Origin: JANQPX01 sp039197065
GTDB taxonomy: Bacteria > Pseudomonadota > Alphaproteobacteria > Geminicoccales > Geminicoccaceae
Direction of reading: 5' to 3'
DNA: 64,000 nt
Assembly (NCBI GenBank): GCA_039197065.1
Contig: JBCCUL010000001.1
Coordinates: 248,001-312,000 of the forward strand
The notes beneath the pieces were generated by a model, which saw nothing but the letters and a program-made list of their open reading frames with translations, made no database searches and was not told where the DNA came from. Positions 60,418 to 64,000 of this stretch are shown piece by piece (the first letter of the stretch is position 1; every line of letters begins with the position of its first letter). A program made the translations under genes and the position numbers.

Positions 60418-61464
60418 ATGGCGGATCAACGATTCTTCCGCCTCTCTGGCCCGTTCTCCCTCGCAGAGCTTGCCAGCCTCGCCGATGCGCGTTTGGAGGG
60501 CGGCGAGCCGGCAAGGATGATCATCGACGTCGCCACCCTCGATCTCGCCGGCGATGGCCATGTCACCTTTCTCGACAATGCCAAATATGTCGATCAGGCC
60601 AGGGTCACCAAAGCCGCCGCCTGCGTAATTCGCGACGAGCTGATTGGCTGTTTGCCGGAGGGTGTCGCCGCTTTGGTCACGGACGATCCCTATCGCGGCT
60701 ATGCGCGCATCGCGGCCGCCTATTATCCGGACGCGGCCGAGCCCAACCCGCTGCAGCCAGCCCTCGCCGGGATTTCGGTGGGGGCTGTGATCGATCCGGA
60801 AGCCGAGATCGGCGATGACTGTCAGATCGCCTCCGGCGCCGTGATCGAGGTCGGCGCGCGCCTCGGCGCCCGCTGTCGGATCGGTGCGAATGCTTCGATC
60901 GGCCGCGGCGTCGTGCTGGGTTCTGACTGCATCATCGGCCCCGGCGTGACGCTCACTCACTGCCTGGTCGGCAGCCGGACGGTGATCCATGCCGGTGCGC
61001 GCGTCGGCCAGGACGGTTTCGGTTTCGCCATGGGTCCCAAAGGGCATGTCAAGGTGCCGCAGATCGGGCGGGTCATTATCGAAGACGATGTCGAGATCGG
61101 CGCCAACAGCACGATCGATCGCGGCAGCGGTCCCGATACCTTGATCGGCCGCGGCTGCAAAATCGACAATCTCGTGATGATCGCCCACAACGTCCAGCTC
61201 GGTCCTGGCTGCATCATCGTCGCCCAGACTGGGATCTCGGGCAGTACGCGCATTGAGGCCGGCTGTGTGCTTGCCGCCCAGGTGGGTGTCGCCGGTCATC
61301 TCAAAATCGGCGCCGGAACACGGTTCGCGGCGCGAAGCGGCGTCATCAAGGACGTCGCTGCAGGTCAGACCATGGGCGGCGCGCCGGCCATTCCCCTAAA
61401 ACAATGGCTACGCCAGATCGTGGCCGTAAATCGTCTAATCAAGCGAAAGGGCGCTGAAGAATGA
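60418..61464 (+). CDS. lpxD: UDP-3-O-acylglucosamine N-acyltransferase
   Basis: 348-residue trimeric enzyme adding the N-linked acyl chain in lipid A synthesis. An N-terminal uridine-binding domain (ending near residue 110) is followed by a left-handed beta-helix of hexapeptide repeats, visible as IGDDCQIASGAVIEVGARLG and onward. The catalytic His is in MIAHNVQLGPGCIIVAQTGI at about residue 255. It starts three bases after ompH and overlaps fabZ (ATGA). Confidence 0.96.
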   Translation: MADQRFFRLSGPFSLAELASLADARLEGGEPARMIIDVATLDLAGDGHVTFLDNAKYVDQARVTKAAACVIRDELIGCLPEGVAALVTDDPYRGYARIAAAYYPDAAEPNPLQPALAGISVGAVIDPEAEIGDDCQIASGAVIEVGARLGARCRIGANASIGRGVVLGSDCIIGPGVTLTHCLVGSRTVIHAGARVGQDGFGFAMGPKGHVKVPQIGRVIIEDDVEIGANSTIDRGSGPDTLIGRGCKIDNLVMIAHNVQLGPGCIIVAQTGISGSTRIEAGCVLAAQVGVAGHLKIGAGTRFAARSGVIKDVAAGQTMGGAPAIPLKQWLRQIVAVNRLIKRKGAEE

Positions 61465-61946
61465 GCGACCAGGTACTGGGAGGTCCTGTCGAGCCGGGCA
61501 CCGCGTTGGAGGCCCTCGACATCGATGACATCAAACGGATGATTCCGCATCGCTATCCGTTTCTCATGATCGACAAGGTGACCGATATCGTCGCCGAAAC
61601 CAGCGCCGTCGGTGTCAAGAATGTGAGCGCGAACGAGCCGCATTTCGAAGGCCATTTCCCGTCGCGCCCGATCATGCCCGGTGTCCTCATCATCGAGGCT
61701 ATGGCGCAGACCGCAGCTGTACTCGTGGTTGCAACACTCGGCGAGGAAGCCGCGGGAAAGTTGGTTTATTTCATGACTATTGACCATGCCAGGTTTAGAA
61801 AACCCGTGGTACCAGGTGACCAGCTGCAGCTCGCCGTCGTCAAGGAACAGCGGCGGCTCGGCATGTGGAAGTTCAAGGGGCGCGCGACTGTCGATGGCCA
61901 GCTCGTTGCCGAGGCCGTGATCGGCGCCCGCATCATGGAGGCGTAA
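61461..61946 (+). CDS. fabZ: 3-hydroxyacyl-ACP dehydratase FabZ
   Basis: 161-residue hot-dog enzyme of fatty acid elongation; it competes with LpxA for 3-hydroxyacyl-ACP, which may explain its place in this run. The catalytic His is H65 in PHFEGHFPSRPIMPGVLIIE and the catalytic Glu is E79 in the same stretch. RMIPHRYPFLMIDKVTDIV is the family start. There is a short gap of eight bases to lpxA. Confidence 0.97.
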   Translation: MSDQVLGGPVEPGTALEALDIDDIKRMIPHRYPFLMIDKVTDIVAETSAVGVKNVSANEPHFEGHFPSRPIMPGVLIIEAMAQTAAVLVVATLGEEAAGKLVYFMTIDHARFRKPVVPGDQLQLAVVKEQRRLGMWKFKGRATVDGQLVAEAVIGARIMEA

Positions 61947-61954
61947 GCCAGCGC

Positions 61955-62752
61955 ATGTCCGACATTCACCCATCGGCGATCGTTGCTCCTGAAGCGGAGC
62001 TTGAAGACGTGTATGTCGGCCCTTTCTGTCAGGTCGACGCCGATGTGCGTATCGGACGCGGCAGCCGTCTCGAATCCCATGTCGTCGTCACCGGCAGGAC
62101 GACGCTGGGCGAGGGCTGCAGGGTTTTCCCCTTCGCCTGCCTCGGTCACCGCCCGCAGGATTTGAAATATCGTGGTGAAGAGTCGGATCTGATCATCGGC
62201 AGCAACAACCAGATCAGAGAACATGTGACCATGCACCCCGGCACCGCCCATGGCGGCGGCACCACCCGGGTCGGCAGCAACGGCCTCTTCATGGCCGGCG
62301 TGCATGTCGCGCATGACTGCCAGGTCGGCGACGGCGTGATCATGGCGAACAACGCCACGCTTGCCGGCCATGTCGAGGTGATGGACTTCGCCTTTCTCGG
62401 CGGCCTGTCCGCCGTGCATCAGTTCGTGCGTATCGGACGTCAGGCGATGATCGGCGGTCTTGCCGGTGTCGAGGCCGACGTCATCCCCTATGGCACGGTG
62501 CTGGGCAATCGCGCCTCGCTGAATGGCCTCAACATCATCGGCATGAAGCGTCGCGGCGTCGATCGCGACGAGATTCAGCAGATGCGCAACGCCTATCGCA
62601 CCTTGTTTGCGACCGACGGCACGTTCGCCGATCGGCTGATCGAGGTGGCCGAGCATTACAAGGCCTATCCTCGGGTCATCGAGATTATCGATTTTATTCG
62701 CTCCGGAGATAACCGATCGATTTGCCTTCCCAAAACACCGCGAGCCGCTTGA
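61955..62752 (+). CDS. lpxA: UDP-N-acetylglucosamine O-acyltransferase
   Basis: 265-residue beta-helix enzyme for the first step of lipid A synthesis. The ATG at 61955 gives the normal N-terminus MSDIHPSAIVAPEAELEDVY; a longer frame is read-through from fabZ. The catalytic His is H120 in GVHVAHDCQVGDGV, and LGHRPQDLKYRGEESDLIIG is the donor-binding loop. The C-terminal helical part has MKRRGVDRDEIQQMRNAYRT. It overlaps the lpxI start region. Confidence 0.96.
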   Translation: MSDIHPSAIVAPEAELEDVYVGPFCQVDADVRIGRGSRLESHVVVTGRTTLGEGCRVFPFACLGHRPQDLKYRGEESDLIIGSNNQIREHVTMHPGTAHGGGTTRVGSNGLFMAGVHVAHDCQVGDGVIMANNATLAGHVEVMDFAFLGGLSAVHQFVRIGRQAMIGGLAGVEADVIPYGTVLGNRASLNGLNIIGMKRRGVDRDEIQQMRNAYRTLFATDGTFADRLIEVAEHYKAYPRVIEIIDFIRSGDNRSICLPKTPRAA

Positions 62753-63588
62753 GCGAACGGCAGCGAAAGCTCGCCGTCTTCGCCGGCAGGGGCATGCTGC
62801 CGGCGGCCGTCATTCAGGCCGCTGTCGGTGACGGCCGAGACGTTTTCGTTCTGGGCATCGAGGGCGAGACAGACCCGGATCTGATCGCCGACTATGATCA
62901 CGCCTGGGTGAAGCTTGGCGCCGTCGGTCGCACGATCGACCTGCTGCATCGGGCCTCGGTCGACGACATCGTGATGATCGGCGCCATCAACCGGCCGTCC
63001 TTCGGCGATCTCAAGCCCGATCTTCGCGGCATGCAGCTCCTGGCAAAGCTGGGCATGAAGGCGGCGATCGGCGACGATCATCTGCTGTCCACGGTCGTGC
63101 GCGAGCTGGAAGGCGAGGGATTTCGCGTCATCGGTGCCGACGAGATCATCCAGCCGATGCTCGCACCCGAGGGGCTGATCACGGGAGCATCGCCGGACGA
63201 GGACGCCCGCCTGGACATCGAGCTCGGCTTCGACGTGGCCATGAAGATCGGCGAGCTCGACATCGGTCAGGCGGTGATCGTGCAGGACCGCAGGGTGCTC
63301 GGCGTCGAGGCGATCGAAGGCACCGATGCGCTCATCCAACGGGTCGGCTCGCTCAAGCGAGGCCAGTTGGGTGGGGTTCTCGTCAAAGTGAAGAAGCCGG
63401 GACAGGACCGGCGCGCCGATCTGCCGACGGTCGGCGATCGGACGGTGGCGCTCACGATCGGAGCCGGCCTTGCCGGCATCGCCGTTCATGCCGGCCACTG
63501 CCTCTTGGTGAATCGCGCCTCGATGATCGAGAAGGCTGACCGGGCTGGCCTCTTCATCACCGGCATCAGCGGTGATGAAGAGGCCTGA
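62722..63588 (+). CDS. lpxI: UDP-2,3-diacylglucosamine pyrophosphatase LpxI
   Basis: About 288 residues (DUF1009 family). It hydrolyses UDP-2,3-diacylglucosamine to lipid X, the step done by LpxH in most gammaproteobacteria. Recognisable parts are KLAVFAGRGMLPAAVIQAA at the N-terminus, INRPSFGDLKPDLRGMQLLA, and the C-terminal ADLPTVGDRTVALTIGAGLA followed by IAVHAGHCLLVNRASMI. The start is uncertain: TTG at 62722 or TTG at 62749, the latter overlapping the lpxA stop; both lack a strong ribosome-binding site. Confidence 0.9.
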   Translation: MPSQNTASRLSERQRKLAVFAGRGMLPAAVIQAAVGDGRDVFVLGIEGETDPDLIADYDHAWVKLGAVGRTIDLLHRASVDDIVMIGAINRPSFGDLKPDLRGMQLLAKLGMKAAIGDDHLLSTVVRELEGEGFRVIGADEIIQPMLAPEGLITGASPDEDARLDIELGFDVAMKIGELDIGQAVIVQDRRVLGVEAIEGTDALIQRVGSLKRGQLGGVLVKVKKPGQDRRADLPTVGDRTVALTIGAGLAGIAVHAGHCLLVNRASMIEKADRAGLFITGISGDEEA

Positions 63589-63591
63589 GCC

Positions 63592-64000
63592 ATGGTCAAG
63601 AACGGCAACAGCGCCAAGATCTTCCTCCTCGCGGGCGAGCCCTCCGGCGATGTGATCGGCGCGCGTCTGATGCAGGCCTTGCAGCGATCCGGCAGTGAGC
63701 GCGACATCGATTTCTTCGGCGTGGGCGGTGCGCGCATGCAGGCGGAGGGCTTGAAGAGCCTGTTCCCCATGGAGGAATTGTCGCTCATGGGGTTCACCGA
63801 AGTGCTGCCCCATGTGCCGAGGCTCCTAAAGCGTCTTTCCGAGACCCGAAATGAGATCGTCCGTCAGCAGCCGGACATGGCGCTGACCATCGACAGTCCG
63901 AGCTTCTCGCTCCGTCTGCAGGAGCGCCTCGACGGCAGCGCTATGAAGCGCGTCCATTATGTGGCGCCGCAGGTCTGGGCCTGGCGTCAGGGCCGCGCCG
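63592..64000 (+). CDS. lpxB: Lipid-A-disaccharide synthase, 3' truncated by window
   Basis: 136 codons are visible; the gene continues past the window edge. The glycosyltransferase joins UDP-diacylglucosamine with lipid X. The start KIFLLAGEPSGDVIGARLMQ is the family signature for the N-terminal Rossmann domain. SLMGFTEVLPHVPRLLKRLS and ALTIDSPSFSLRLQERL follow, and the last visible residues HYVAPQVWAWRQGRA are also typical. The ATG at 63592 is three bases after the lpxI stop. Lipid X from LpxI, just upstream, is its substrate. Confidence 0.95.
   Translation, partial: MVKNGNSAKIFLLAGEPSGDVIGARLMQALQRSGSERDIDFFGVGGARMQAEGLKSLFPMEELSLMGFTEVLPHVPRLLKRLSETRNEIVRQQPDMALTIDSPSFSLRLQERLDGSAMKRVHYVAPQVWAWRQGRA

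Noticed and set aside
1..64000. CRISPR arrays, tRNA or rRNA genes, prophage or IS genes
   Set aside because: Looked for on both strands; no spaced repeats, cloverleaf sequences, transposase, integrase or phage structural genes were seen.

Overview
The window is about 64 kb of a GC-rich bacterial chromosome. Gene content and order point to the Alphaproteobacteria. The evidence is an uninterrupted nuoA-N operon followed by birA, coaX, rnj, mce, a DUF1467 gene, short-form proS, lolCD and dnaE, then rpsB-tsf-pyrH-frr-uppS-cdsA-dxr-rseP-bamA-ompH-lpxD-fabZ-lpxA-lpxI-lpxB. LpxI in place of LpxH, a ProS of about 430 residues, and a suhB/alpha-r8-like small RNA fit the same class. I cannot assign the order (Hyphomicrobiales or Rhodospirillales are both possible).

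Layout. Bases 1-3013: a sugar-type ABC importer (binding protein cut by the window edge, two permeases, no ATPase seen). Bases 3139-4680: a CooC-like P-loop ATPase and a small Cys/His-containing orphan protein, each preceded at the same distance by a similar Zur/Fur-like palindrome. Bases 4732-8089: a divergent pair of photolyases (CPD class I and FeS-BCP/6-4 type) plus a DUF3253 protein. Bases 8251-12486: an RND efflux pair. Bases 12621-15603: a TRAP transporter. Bases 15632-21911: an Lrp-type regulator divergent from a siroheme/assimilatory sulfate reduction operon (precorrin-2 dehydrogenase, APS reductase, SUMT, CysJ, CysI). Bases 22808-37043: the 14 genes of respiratory complex I. Bases 37064-45101: birA, coaX, RNase J, methylmalonyl-CoA epimerase, DUF1467, a small RNA, proS and lolCD. 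Bases 45832-49628: a small membrane protein and dnaE, with a perfect DnaA box in front of dnaE. Bases 49821-64000: translation factors, then isoprenoid/phospholipid precursor genes, the outer-membrane assembly genes and lipid A synthesis, ending inside lpxB.

How the genes work together. The accessory left third supplies uptake, efflux, light-dependent DNA repair and sulfur assimilation. The right two thirds are core: NADH oxidation, biotin and CoA cofactors, RNA decay, replication, translation and envelope building. In the last block uppS, cdsA, rseP, bamA, ompH and lpx genes form one compact run with many stop/start overlaps.

Least explained parts: (i) the pair of operator-like palindromes joining the CooC-like ATPase and the orphan protein, a possible metal-responsive unit; (ii) two families of short intergenic palindromic repeats, which occur together in the cysI-nuoA and lolD-dnaE gaps, one family also lying between nuoL and nuoM; (iii) an AT-rich patch of about 190 bases in front of the small RNA. 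No tRNA, rRNA, CRISPR array, insertion sequence or prophage gene was seen.
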